Assembly (NCBI RefSeq): GCF_963678635.1
Contig: NC_087063.1
Span: forward strand, 16,309,006-16,373,005
Origin: Symsagittifera roscoffensis
Lineage: Eukaryota; Xenacoelomorpha; Acoela; Convolutidae
Length of the DNA stretch: 64,000 nucleotides
Reading direction: 5' to 3'
In this document: in pieces, positions 12,525-25,589 of the stretch
How positions within the stretch are numbered: position 1 is the stretch's first letter
How the letters are laid out: the number at the start of each line of letters is the position of its first letter
The notes under the pieces: generated by a model
Database searches by the model: none
What the model was told of the DNA's origin: nothing
Seen by the model: only the letters and a program-made list of their open reading frames with translations
Position numbers and translations under genes: made by a program

Positions 12525-15500
12525 AGAGGGGTTTGTCAGCAAAAATGTATAATTTGTTCAATTTTAGGAGTCAGGTGGAGCACAAAAGACATCATTAAAA
12601 AAGTTTTTTTTTCTAAAAATTAGTAATTTAGACATTTGTTTTGGATTTAGAAGGGGTAATTAAAATTTTTCATTTATTCTAAGTAAAATCAAAGAAGCTT
12701 TTAAAAACGCAAAGCACGATTTAAGCTACGACAAAAATAAGGAGTCCAAATGACTAGTCTTAGTTGTCAAGCTATTTTGTTTCCGAAAACTACAACTTGA
12801 TCTGCTTACAAAAATGTCCAAGACTATAGAAAGCAAAACTTAAATCTTATCCTTTTTATAGCTTGCAACCAAATGTACGACGCCACAGTTTGTTTGACCC
12901 CTTTTAAAATCATATATGGCATGGAGATTATTATATTTTTTAAAGAGAGTGTTTATTAGCTGTTTGAAAAAATTTTTATCAAAATTTGTTCATTTGAGCA
13001 TTTTTGTCAATTTTCAGCTAATTTTGACCTTTTTTTCTGGACCTCTGTTTGTTTGTAATAATTTGAGATTGAATTTTTTTTTTATTGCAATTACTCCAGC
13101 CAACTCCGCCCATAATGATGAAAAGAAGTCATTACTAGAAGATTTCCCAGTGTTTTATGATTTGGGCATATATAAATTCTGTCGAAAAATGTGAATTGTG
13201 CAGATTACTGAATATTGTTCAAAGATCTGAAAGAGTGTTAGGAATGTGAATAAATTGATCGACAGTGTGAGGGGTACAAAAAGAAAAATTCGTAGAAAAT
13301 TAAAAGGCAGCGATACCTCCGTCTTAAGGGAACAAAAAACTGCAGCTGATGAACGCACACTGGTCATTTTTGTAGAGGGTTTGTCAGCAAACATGTATAC
13401 TTGATTCTTTATTGGGATTGAATTGGAGCACAAAACGCATCATCAGAAAGTTATTTTTCCTTAGGTTAGTAATTTAGACGCTTGCTTTGGATTTTAAATG
13501 TGTAATTAACATTTCTTTTTGATTCTAGGTAAAATCGAAAAATCTTTTTCGAAAACGCAGTGCACAATTTAAGCAAAGACAAAAATAAAAAGACCGCATG
13601 ACAACTCTTAGTTGACAAGTTTTTTTGTTCTTTTTTGCAAAGACTACATCTTGAGCTGCTTAAGAAAATGTCCAAGATTATAGTAAGCAAAAAATAAATC
13701 CTAATCTTTTTATAGCTCGCACGCAAATGCACGACACCACAATTTATTTGATCTCTTTTGTATTCATATATGGTATGGAGATAATTGTATTTTTGTAGAG
13801 AAAATTTAATAGCTGATTGAAAATAACTTTTATTGGAATTTGTTAATTTGAGCATTTTTGGTCAATTTTAAGCTAATATTGACCTTTTTTCTGGGTTTCT
13901 ATTTTGTTTGTTATAATTTGAGATTGAATTGGTTTTTCATCGATTGCAAGTACCCCAGGCAACTTATGGTGGCTGTCCTTAGTAGTGCATGGTAGACAAG
14001 TGAACTTCGTTTGATAAAAATTTGCGAAACCCCTGATGATGAAAAAAAGTCCTTACTTGAAGTTTTCCCAGTGTTTTGTGATTTGAGCATAAAGAATGCC
14101 TGTCGAATTTTGCAAAATGTGCAGATTTTTGAATAGGGTCCATAGATCTGAAGGAGTGGCAGGAATGTGCATAAATTGATCGACAACGTGAGGACTACAA
14201 ATGAAAAAAAATCGTAGAAAATTAGAAGACAGTGTTGTTGCCTACGTCTTAATGGAACAAAAAACTGCAGCTGATGAACACACAATGGTCACTTTCGAAG
14301 AGGGTTTGTCAGCAAACATGTTTAGTGTATTCGATTTCTTGAATGAATAGGAGCAAAAAAGCATCATTACAAGGGTATTTTCCCATAGTTTATTAGTTTA
14401 TACGTTTGTTTTGTATTCCAAATGGGTAGTTAACAATGTTTATTGGTTTAGGTAAGATCAAAAAATCTTTTCAAAACGCAGTGCACAAATTAAGCGACGA
14501 CAAAATTAAGGAGTCCAATTTACTAGTCTTAGTTGTCAAGCTGTTTTTTTCTTTTTCCGAAAGCTACATCTTGAGCTGCTTAAGAAAGTTTCCAAGACTA
14601 TAGTAAGCAAAAAATGAATCTTATCCTTTTAATGCAACCAAATGTACGATGTCACAGTTTGTTTGACCCCTTTTAAAATCATCTATGGCATGGAAATTTT
14701 TATATTTTTTAAAGAGAGTGTTTATTAGCAGTTTGAAAAAATTTTTATCGAAATTTGTTCATTTGAGCATTTTTGTCAATTTTCAGCTAGTTTTGACCTT
14801 TTTTCTAGACTTCTGTTTGTTTATAATAATTTGAGATTGAATTATTTTTTTTGATTACAATTACTCCAGTACTCCAGCCAACTCCGCCCATAATGATGAA
14901 AAGAAGTCATTACTAGAAGATTTCCCAGTGTTTTATGATTTAGGCATATATAAATTCTGTCGAAAAATGTGAATTGTGCAGATTACTGAATATTGTTCAA
15001 AGATCTGAAAGAGTGTTAGGAATGTGCATAAATTGATCGACAGTGTGAGGGGTACAAAATGAAAAATTCGTAGAAAATTAAAAGGCAGCGATACCTACGT
15101 CTTAAGGGAACAAAAAACTGCAGCTGATGAACGCACACTGGTCACACACTGCTGGCTGTCCTTAGTAGTGCATGGTATACAAGTGAACTTCGTTTGATAA
15201 AAATTTGCGAAACCCATGATGATGAAAAAAAGTCCTTACTTGAAGTTTTCCCAAAGTTTTGTGATTTGGGCATAAAGAATGCCTGTCGAATTTTGCAAAA
15301 ATGTGCAGATTTTTGAATAGGGTCCATAGATCTGAAGGATTGGCAGGAATGTGCATAAAATGATCGACAATGTGAGGACTACAAAAGAAAAAAATCGTAG
15401 AAAATTAAAAGACAGTGTTGCCTACGTCTTAATGGAACAAAAAACTGCAGCTGATGAACACACATTGGTCACTTTCGAAGAGGGTTCGTCAGCAAGCATG

Positions 15501-18040
15501 TTTAGTTTATTCGATTTCATGAAAAAATAGGAGCAAAAAAGCATCATTACAAGGGTATTTTTCCATAGTTTATTAGTTTATACGTTTGTTTTGTATTCCA
15601 AATGGGTAGTTAACATTGTTTATTGATTTAGGTAAGATCAAAAATCTTTTCAAAAAGCAGTGCACAAATTAAGCGATGAAAACTACATCCGAAAACTACA
15701 TCTTGAAAACTACATCTTGAAAACTACATCTTGAGCTGCTTAAGAAAATTTTCAAGACTATAGTAAGCAAAAAATGAATCTTATCCTTTTTACAGCTTGC
15801 AACCAAATGTCCGATGTCACAGTTTGTTTGATTCTTTTATTGTTCATAAATGGCATGGAGATGTTTATAATTTTTATAGAGAGATTTTGTTAGCTGTTTG
15901 AAAATAATTTTTATCAAAATTTGTTCATTTGAGCATTTTTGGTCAATTTAAAGCTAATTTTGACCATTTTTCTGGATATCTGTTTGTTTGTTTTAATTTG
16001 AGATCGAATGACTTTTTTTATTTCAATTACCCCAGGCGACTTATGCTGCCTGTGTTTAGTAGTGCAATGTAGACAAGTGAACTTTTTTGGGTCAGATTTT
16101 GCGAATCCCATACTGATGAAAAGAAGTCATGTCTTGAAGTTTTCGAAGTGTTTTATGATTTGGGCATATATAATTTCTGTCAAAATTTGCAAAGTATGCC
16201 GATAATTGAATATGGTCCATAGATCTGAGGGAGTGGCAGGAATGTGCATAAATTGATCGACAATCTGAGGACTACAAAAGGAAAAAATCGTAGAAAGTTA
16301 AAAAACAGTGATGCCTACGTCTTAAGGGAACAAAAAACTACAGCTGATGAATTCACACTGGTCACTTTCGAAGAGGGTTTGTCAGCAAAAATGTATAGTT
16401 TATTCAATTTCGCGAATGAATAGGACCAATAAAAAGCATCATTACAAAGGCATTTTTCCATAGTTTAGTAATTTAGACGTTTGTTTTGGTTTTAAATGGG
16501 TAATTAACATTGCTTATTGATTCTAAGTGAAATTGAAAAATCTTTTGAAACGCAGTGCACAATTTAGGCGACGACAAAAGTAAAGAGTCTCCATGACAAG
16601 TCTTAGTTGACAGTAATTTTTTGTTGTTGCAAAAACTACATCTTCAGCTGCTTAAAAAAATGTCCAAGATTATAGTAAGCAAAATATAAATCTTACTCTT
16701 TTTAAAACTTGCACGCAACTGTACGACGCCCCAATTTATTTGATATCTTTTAAATTCATATATGGCATAGACAAGAGTATCTTTTTTATAGAGAGAGTTT
16801 CTTAGCTGATTGAAAATAATTTTTATTGAAATTTGTTAATTTGAGCATTTTTGGTCAATTTTAACAATTTTAGGCTAATATTGACCTTTTTACTGGGTTT
16901 CTATTCTGTCTGTTATAATTTGAGGTTGAATTGGTTTTTCATTATTTTCAGCTACCCCGGCAATTTATGGTGGCTGTCCTTAGTAGTGCAATATAGATGT
17001 GTGAACTTTGTTTGATAAGATTTTGCGAAACCCATAATAATGAAAAGAAGTCATTAGTTGAAAATTTCCCAGTGTTTTGTAGTTTGGGCATATTTAATTC
17101 CTGTCGCATTTTGCAAACTGAGCAAACTTTTGAATATGTTCCTTAAATTTGAAGGAGTGGCAGGAATGTGCATAAAATGATCGACAATTTAGAGGACTAC
17201 AAAAGCAAAAAATCGAAGAAAATTAAAAGGCAGTGATGCCTATGTCTTAAGGGAACAAAAAACTGCAGCTGATGAATTCACACTGGTCACTTTTGAAGAG
17301 GGTTTGTCAGCAAAAATGTATAGTTTATTCAATTTCGCGAATGAATAGGACCAATAAAAAGCATCATTACAAAGGCATTTTTCCATAGTTTAGTAATTTA
17401 GACGTTTGTTTTGGTTTTAAATGGGTAATTAACATTGCTTATTGATTCTAAGTGAAATCGAAAAATCTTTTGAAACGCAGTGCACAATTTAGGCGACGAC
17501 AAAAGTAAAGAGTCCATATGACAAGTCTTAATTGACCAGCTTTTTTTGTTGTTTTTTGCAAAAACTACATATTTCTGAATTGAAATAGAAATCTTAAAAT
17601 TTTAATAGCTTGCTGCCAAATGTAAGTAGCCACATTTTGTTTGTTCTCTTTTGCTTTCATGTATGGCATGAAAATGATTTTACATATATAGAGAGAGTTC
17701 ATTAGCCGGTTGAAAATATATTTTTGTCAAAATTGTTAATTTGAGCAGTTTTGGTCAAACTTCAGCAAATATTGACCTTTTTTTCTAGATTTCTGTTTGT
17801 TGGTTATAATTTGAGATTAAATTGGTTTTCAATAGATTTCGGTTATTTCAGGCATATCATGCTGGCTGCGCCTTGTAAAAAATTGAACTCTGCTCAGTAA
17901 GATTTTGCGAATTCCATAATGATGAAAAGAAGTCATTACTTAAAGTTTTACCCGTCTTTTGTGATTTGGGCTTAAATAATTTCTGTCGAATTTCGCAAAA
18001 TGGGCAAATTATTGAATATGGTCCCGAGGTCTGAAGATTC
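12525..18040. repeat. Tandem array of degenerate ~0.9-kb family B units
   Basis: The word GGGTTTGTCAGCA or a close variant recurs near 12,530, 13,377, 14,303, 15,483, 16,374 and 17,302. Spacings are about 850, 930, 1,180, 890 and 930 bp, and a further partial unit ends near 18,030. Each unit has the same order of blocks: a GAAGTCATTACT-like word, CAGTGTTTT, a GGCAGGAATGTGCATAAATTG block, AACAAAAAACTGCAGCTGATG, GTCAGCA, TTGAGCTGCTTAAGAAA and a TTTGAGCATTTT block. The long 1,180-bp interval contains a join near 15,145, where one unit breaks off after GCACACTGGTCACACA and restarts inside another. Divergence between units is obvious by eye, so the array is old. Minus-strand frames inside recur only because the units do. 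Confidence 0.85.
15678..15733. repeat. Short tandem repeat, 14-bp unit x4
   Basis: The unit GAAAACTACATCTT occurs four times in succession (the first slightly different) within one family B unit; other units carry a single copy at this point. This is a local expansion. Confidence 0.9.
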
Positions 18041-19662
18041 TTTTTGAAATGTGGAGTTTAATTTGTTCTTTTTCAGTTCAGAGAAAAAAAACATTCTGGT
18101 CTATATAGGCACAAACATGAAACGTAGTTTGTGTCACAATTTTGTTTTCATCTGTGTGTTGATAGTGTGTTGATCTAGTATCAGACCGTTGAATAAATGT
18201 TGCTCAAAAATGTAGTGTACAAAATTTATTTAATGGTCTGATAAGTTGTTCTCTTTGCTCAGCTTATTGTTGCTTCACGGTAAAAGTCTGAAAATTTAGT
18301 ATTGGTGACTCCATGTTAATTGGACTAAAAAACTGATATGTTAAAGAACCAAAACCCTTATATAAAATTGAAATTACATAGATAATTTGATTGGCAGCTT
18401 CGATACGTCAGGTCATCCACTCAATAAAAAAATCATAGAGTGTTGTTTCTGGAACTGCTGGAAACGGAGCCTCGAAGTTGAAAGATGAATCTCAATTTTT
18501 GCTGGAATATGACGTGAAAAAATTCCATAATTGCGAATACCTTCTCTGTGTTTCTATTTAATTAAGCCAACTGGTCACTCCAAGATTAACTTTTTTTCCA
18601 AGTAACGCTAGAATTTTTTTGTTAAACTAGAAGTTTCTTTTTGTTTCTTTTTCATTTTTTGGTGCTTTCTGGATCAAACGGTTCTGTAAACTACAAAAAA
18701 ATTGATGTTTCAAATGAAAAGCATAAAAAACAAGTGAAAAGCTTTGAAATCAAGTTTTTTCTTTTCAGCAATGATTGTATCCAAACTAAAGAACAGTAGA
18801 TAGAATTTTGCAATAATTTATTTCGGTAAGTGTTTTTTATTGAATGTAAAAACGAACTTCATCATATTTTTTAAGCATTTCATTCATGTCACTAGAAGTG
18901 ATCAGAAAAGTCTGTTTCTAAAGGTGTATTAATGCTAAAAATGTTGCCGTTTTTTTCATGTTCACCCGATAGATGATTAACTTGCGTTTTTGCCAAAGAA
19001 CAGACTTCTTTTGCATCTGGAAAAATCACGGAGAAATTTTTCTTTTCTTAACAATTGAAATAGTTAAATTTGAAAACTTTTTGGTTTCTATTTAAAACAT
19101 ACTTTGAAAAATTATTTGAGTAGATTCAAAAACACAATAATAAATAATGAAAACTAATTGATACAGAAGACTTGTTACAGAAGTGTTACAGAATTCGATC
19201 TGTGTGGGTTATAAAAAACAATTTTGTTTCTTATCGGCACCCCAAACAAAACAGTAATTGTAATCACCTACACTGATTGCAAATTTTGGGTAAAAAAAAC
19301 TGTTTCTATACGTTTTTAAGTTTTGGTCCAACTTAGCTGGTATATCGGCCATATTGTTTTGTCGCCGGTTATCGGCTACATCTCATCGTTCGGCAAATAT
19401 TAGATTTTAGTTTTATGACAGAATCTTATTTAACTGCTACCGAATTTACTAAAACTGCATTTTCATTCACGCCATGAAAAAGATTTCAGCTGGACAACTT
19501 TCAGATTGTTTACATTTTTGGAGCAAATTGTCCAGGCTGATTCAAATTTTCTGTTGGAACCTGGTCTGGTTCCCATTTCACAATCTCGTGGGAAAACTAT
19601 AACATAATCAAACTTTAAAAGAATTGATTCAAGCTCATCTTTTTTTGAACAAAAATTGTCTG
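18041..19662. other. AT-rich unique-looking sequence, no gene seen
   Basis: No family B block continues here and no open frame with recognisable features is present. The stretch ends where the 10.24-kb segment begins. Confidence 0.5.
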
Positions 19663-21968
19663 GTGGGATCTGAAACTACACAAAAAAATTTCGTTTCAAC
19701 AAGATTTTGTGTTTGAAGATAAGAAAATTAAATTGCTGGACGACTTCGAAATTTTGCTTTAAGCACACAAAAAAACTGAAAATCAATAGCACAACAAATA
19801 CTATGAGATCTACCATTCGTCATCAAAATGGCAACGTCAAACTTTTGGGCTTCGAGCTCCGGTGCTACTACACATTTTGCTTTATCAAACCAAAATTTGA
19901 ATACATTCTTACATATTCCATCCTCAAGCTCCAAACCTAAGCTTTTGCTTAAAATAGAGTTCGCAGCAGCGAAAAAACTGGTAAAGCTAGTAGACAGGCG
20001 AAAAACACAAAAGCCAAACTTGATTGCCGAGAAAAATGTTTCAAAAAAAATGATTACCGTTTATTTTTTTACAGTTGTTACCCTACATAATGCGTTTCTC
20101 ATTGACTCACAAATTTTAATTTTTGAAAGGCAAAGAACAAATCCTGTACTCAGGAGTTTTTTAAAGTTAAATATGAACGCAGAGCTTACTTCTTCTGAAA
20201 AAACTCTTCACTTCAGAAGAAATTTTTGCAGAGACTTTATTGAATCAAAGTGATCCCATTCATAGTTTAAATTCTATTTTTTAAATAAAAGTATTTGCTT
20301 TTTTTGTAATTGTCAGCTGGAGTGCAGATGTTTTCTGATATTTGTTCCAAAAATCAGCAGGCATCGCTTTTTTCTCAGCATTTTGTTATTACTTTGATAA
20401 GAAACAAGCTACAGAATCCTGTCAATTCTCTCAATGAAATCAAATTGATGCCCGTGAGGCTTTCAAGGAAATAGTGCAGTTTTTTTGTGATGAATATAAA
20501 TGATCATTGTTTTGGTTTCGAGAACTGTAAATTTGTAGTAGATGCAATTTTTTTGTTTCGAGAATAAACTCCGTTTTCTTTTTACTTACAGTTCTTTGTG
20601 ACAAAAAGGCTGATAATGTGAATTAAGATTAAAAGAGTTTAGCTTTTGTTTTGATTTTAGTTTTCAAAAACCCTATTCGAATAAGATCCTTCATAACATT
20701 GCTAAAAAAATTTTGTGTTTAGTTTCATGTCTTTCTTCGCCAACTATATCAATTTTTTGAGGCTTCTGAGCGTTATCTTATAATTTTTGTCTGAAATAAC
20801 ATCAACTTAGTACGTTTATGTTCAATTCAAGCTTTTTTAACAATGTCTAAAATTTTTCAGTAAAAATTGGCGGAGACTCAATTTCAGCTTGTTTTAACCC
20901 TCTTCTGACGTAGTGATGGAGTGTTCGTAGAAAATGTGTATCAGTTTACTGTAGGCGCGACATAAGTAATTGCGCAAGTTCTTGCGTTTCGAAAAAACGT
21001 GATTCAACTTAAGCCCCTGAATAATTGATTTAGTTACGTAAGTAAAATTCAGTATTTCGAAACTTCGGGTTAAGATTATGTTCGATCAAGTTTCCAATTC
21101 AACTTTTTTTCCTCTTTTGGCATCAGAGTTCTCGAATAATAAATTCAGTCTGCGCATTAAGACAAGATTTTTTTGAACGTGTTGCCGATGACAAATTTTC
21201 GCAAGCTTCTATTTTTTTTGTCAGAGCAATAAATTTTTTCTACCAAAAAAGGCACTAATTTTTAGAGGATTTCACATAGTTGTTACTTAAGACAAGGGCT
21301 AGTAGCTTAGCAATTGTTTTTATGTATTTGAGCCCAGCACCAACGTTTGATTTAGCTGCAGGTCTTTAAATACTTCGGAAACAAATTTGTACGCACCGAC
21401 TCCCGATCCATTAGGAAAAAACCGCATTTTTACAAAACCTGAAATGAGTAAAAATTAAGCTATCATTTTTTTCCGGGTCTGGAACACAAAATTAAGTTTT
21501 ATTGGGTGCTTAGCCAACAATTTTTCATTGTTATGAGTCAAAAACTGTGCATTGTTCTCATGTGAAGCGGCCATTTTCATCTCTCCTTTTAGTTTTGCTC
21601 ATCGAGTTTCCTGCTTATTTGCTCGTTTTCTGCTCGAGAGTTTGTAAGACGTAAATTGAAGCAATTTTTATAATTGCAGTTCGATCAATTAGCTCAATCA
21701 GGCCAAAATAAAAGTCCTGCAGATTCAGCCATTCTTTCAATCAACATTTTTTTTCAACTTGACGGGCGGAAGTGTACACAAGGGAGTTTGATTGGTCTCA
21801 GGGAATCCAAACCAGCCCATTTTAAAAGGTAAGTTCTGAAAATAACTATTTTGAGAAAAGAAAAAACGTTAATTAGATTGCCAGCAGCGAACAAGCTTGG
21901 CCGAGTTCAGAAAACCTAGCGGCGCACCACCAGACGGCATATTTGACAAACTTGTATCTAAAAGCCCT

Positions 21969-22140
21969 TAAAAGGCGGCGCTCGACAAACTGGCACAAGC
22001 ATTGACCACATCACTTTCCTTTAGAAGGCGGCGCTCGATAAACTGGCACAAGCATTCAACACATCACTTATCTTTAAAAGGTGGCGCTCGACAAACTGGC
22101 ACAAGCATTGAACTTCTCGCACAAGCATCACTTCTCTTTG
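21969..22140. repeat. 53-bp tandem repeat x3 (copy 1)
   Basis: Three head-to-tail units begin at 21,969, 22,022 and 22,075, sharing GGCGGCGCTCGACAAACTGG or a close form followed by CACAAGCATT and CATCACTT. The third unit carries an extra TTCTCGCACAAG insertion. The minus-strand frame through the units is open but only reflects the repeat. Confidence 0.9.
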
Positions 22141-22152
22141 AAAGATTATATC

Positions 22153-22569
22153 GGGTGTAAGACAACAAGCTGACTGGACTTCGAGCCGAAAAAAATTCAG
22201 GCCAGAATTCAAAAACTACATGCACAACAAAGCACTATTTTTTCTTCTGTAAGCATTATTTTCAAAATTGTAGGGGGTTTTAGTCCATAATTAGAGTTAT
22301 TCATGGAAATGCATCACTTAGGATTGGCATCCGTTAAATATATCAGCCGGTTTTTGATATGCATAAATGTAAACATGAAAACGCCTTTACCGTGTCTTAG
22401 TTTTCAATTTTCCTTTCAGGGCTTTAATTTACGAAAAGCCAATAACTAGTAAAAAAGATCTTGAAAAACAAAAACTCTCCAAAAATTTTTTCAAATCAAT
22501 CAAATTTCATAACTTTATGTCCCTCATTTTGAATTCGGCGTGATTTTCCGTCGGCTTGATGTCCGGCAC
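22153..22569. mobile_element. Diverged GGGT/ACCC miniature transposon (copy 1)
   Basis: The left end GGGTGTAAGACAACAAGC and right end CCGTCGGCTTGATGTCCGGC match the inverted ends of the 2,534-2,992 element. Internal words such as ATTCATGGAAATGCATCACTTAGG resemble that element's internal sequence. The terminal ACCC is changed to ACG, and a target duplication is no longer clear, so this copy is older than the one at 2,534. Confidence 0.7.
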
Positions 22570-23020
22570 GTTTTTATCACAACACAAAAATTAACATCTT
22601 GATTACAAAATGAAAAGCAATAACCTGATGCAAGTGTAGGTCATGCAGTTATTGTCTAGTCTAATAATGTTTGGCAGAATAAAAATGTAACAATAATAAA
22701 ATTGTATTCAAATAACTTTGAATTGTTTCCACTTTTTTTTGCATAGGCTGCCATAGAAGTTTCTTCACTGAAGATAGATAGAAAATATTTTTTTAACCTA
22801 AGTTTCATGGTCTTATAGGTTAAGCCGCCCTTGGTAAGGTTTGCTTATGTGATTTCAATTTGGTTCCATACTAAAACTGATTTTCTGACTGCTGTTATAC
22901 TGACTGCTGGATCTTTCTTGGAAGTTTAATTTTTAGATGTTATGGTCTCGTCGACGGTGTCGTTCTCTTACATGATTATTTTGAACGCTGGTAGTGAATA
23001 AAATTTGATTTTCCTCAGAT

Positions 23021-25199
23021 TCATTTCCAATTAAGACACCTTGAAACTTGTAGTATGTTTTTCTTAAATAAAATCAGATGATGAATCACAGTACCTACTG
23101 TCACAGCACGGTTTGATTGCCCAGCATAGTTGTTTTTCGAGTGATGTGTCAGATTTGATGTTAGACAGCTTAGGAAAATTGCTGGGCAATGCAAATGGCT
23201 TATGCTAGAGCATTCAAAAATAGTTTTGTTTTTTGGCTTGTCAATGCTTTTTGTTGTTTGTAATGTGTTGATTCCGTAGACCATTTTTCTTAATGAATTT
23301 TGAATTTCACTTCGAAATATATGGAATTGATCAAGAGTTACCCCTTAATACTTAACTTGTGGTTTTTCCTATACTACTCTCATCTAAAGAAATACTGAGT
23401 TTTGTATTGTTCTTTCTAGCGTGATATTTTTGGCTAAAAATGATCAGTACAGTTATGCTTGTTTTGAGTTTTAAAAAATTCCTTACAAATTAGAGAAAAA
23501 AACTTTGACATGGTTCCTGTATTATCTGCACAGCATCGTCAACTTAACTTTCATTGCAAAATAGTAGTGTTTCGTCTGCATATTGCACCACTCTGGACTT
23601 ATCGGTTAAAAGTTGAGATAAATCAATTAGGTAAAGACTAAAAAATAAGGGTCCCAAAATTACATCTTGCGGTAAACCTTGATAAAATGGATTCCAGTCG
23701 GATTCAGTGTTGTTTACTACAGTTTTTTGTTGTCTGTTGCTCATGAGTATTTTAGCATTTTTTCTTGCTGTTTCATTAAATCCCAGATGCTTCATTTAAG
23801 TCTTTAAATGGTCATGGCTTATTGAATAGAAGGCTTTTGGCAGATCTGGCAGAGATACGACAACAACTTTACTTTTACACAACGATTTGCGGAACAAAAT
23901 CAGTGCAATAAAGAAGCGTCAAATGTTGAGTATGAGTCTATGAAACCATTTTGCGTGTTACCGAGCAAGTTATTAATCAAAAATTACTCGTTTAGCTGTT
24001 TGCATGATAACTTATCAAAAATTTTTCAGAGTGCACCTGTTATTGAGAAAAGTTTTTAATTTACTGCTATTTTTGAGTCCTCTTTTTTGTGTCATGGAGT
24101 AACAATAGCTTTACCTCCAACTTTACGGGCAGGAGCTGGTATGCCAGATGTTTCAGGTGTCGTATTCGCCTTGAGATTGATAGATTGATCGGTTCTTTTT
24201 TCCACTAAACTTCACTTATAAACCGGGCAAAAACCACTAGTTGCCATGTTTTTTAATCTAGAGTTTCTGTTGCTTACTTCATTAGCAATGATTAGATTTG
24301 TTTCTCAAAAAAACATCCAAGTCTGAAATCTAGTCAAAAACATCCAAGTCTGAAATCTAAACATCAAAAAATTGAAATCTAGTAAGTTCGCCGCATCAAA
24401 AAATTATTTTTGTTAATTCACTAAAAAAATTTTTCAGCAGTGCAATTTTATTGACTGATTTTCTAGAGTTTCTGGTGTCATTTATATGTTCCATTGTTGT
24501 TTTCGGATTAATTTTATCATTTTTAAGGCTAAGCTTTAGTTGGTCGTTATGACTAAAGTCTATTTTTGGAAGTGCCCTCTCTTAAGCAACTAACTAAATT
24601 AAAAACGAAATTATTGAACGTTTTCCAGGATTGTTTCGCCTGAAGAAGGATGCGCAGTTATTGTTTGTTAAGGCAGTTATAAAATTGGTTACTGAAATTT
24701 TGATTTATCGTAGATTGCACGGTTAAGCAGCAGAATTCATCACTCAATTTTACTTTAGATACCATAGAAGAAGCTCAATAATCCATTTTAGTGGAAGGAG
24801 CGCAAAAGAAAATTTTGTTTTTCAATTCTATTGAGTTTAATTCTGTGATATTAGAATTAGTCAGTTATTTTAGATGCACTGGTGTTGATTGATTGGCAAC
24901 TTCTCAGTTCTTAGGAGTTAAAATTTTCTCCGAAGATTCTCTTTCGGATTTTCAATAACTAATGTTATGGTCTCCTATAAGATCAAGGTTTGAGTTATAT
25001 GATTGCGCAAAATCAATTGACAAAACAAGGTCTGCAAGGTCTGTTGTGCAATAATTGTTTGAGGGTACGAATTGATTAATAGTAGTGATCTTTCAAATTT
25101 TAGTGAATTAAGCTTTACCCTATTGCTGTCAATTTTCTGATATGGCAGTTTTAAGTCTGTTAAGACAGGGTACAATATCTTGAGAATGAGGATCATCAC
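23021..25199 (-). pseudogene. LINE (non-LTR retrotransposon) relic, copy 1
   Basis: On the minus strand a reverse transcriptase fragment is clear at 23,544-23,795. A QGLPQ...LGPLFFSLY stretch matches RT motif B, followed by QYADETLLF, the catalytic YADD motif with its second Asp replaced by Glu. Just upstream on the same strand (to about 24,000) other frames give a GFIDSYST-like stretch and KAFYSISHDHL, matching the conserved region before motif B in LINE RTs. Further upstream (about 24,600-25,199) a GDHNI-like motif hints at the apurinic-type endonuclease. The frame is broken by many stops and shifts. The 23,021-23,284 frame may be the C-terminus. Jockey/CR1-type architecture is likely; the clade cannot be fixed by eye. 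Confidence 0.75.
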
Positions 25200-25589
25200 A
25201 TCTCTTTTCGATCTCTCGCTTACTACTGTTTACCCACCAAATTAAAAGAGACAGAAAGATCACTATCTAGTTTCCATAGTTTATTGCCAATTGAGTCATT
25301 AAACCATGTCTCAGTGAACCTAGTGTTTTTGAAACTTCATCTTTTTCTGTTCAAAGACTTGCAGTTTAGATACGGAATCTTTAGCTTGTTTTTTTTGTAA
25401 TCACTTACTTTCTCCGGTAAGTCACAAAAAATTAAAGATCGAGCCGGATTTTTGTGCTAATGCCTCCGCAACACAAAAATATTCTTGCTAATAGCGTTGT
25501 AAAACAAATGATAAAATTAGTTAAAGTAATCGTAATAATAGTAAAGATAGGGAAAATAACCATGATGAACTTGCACTTGAGAGGCACCC

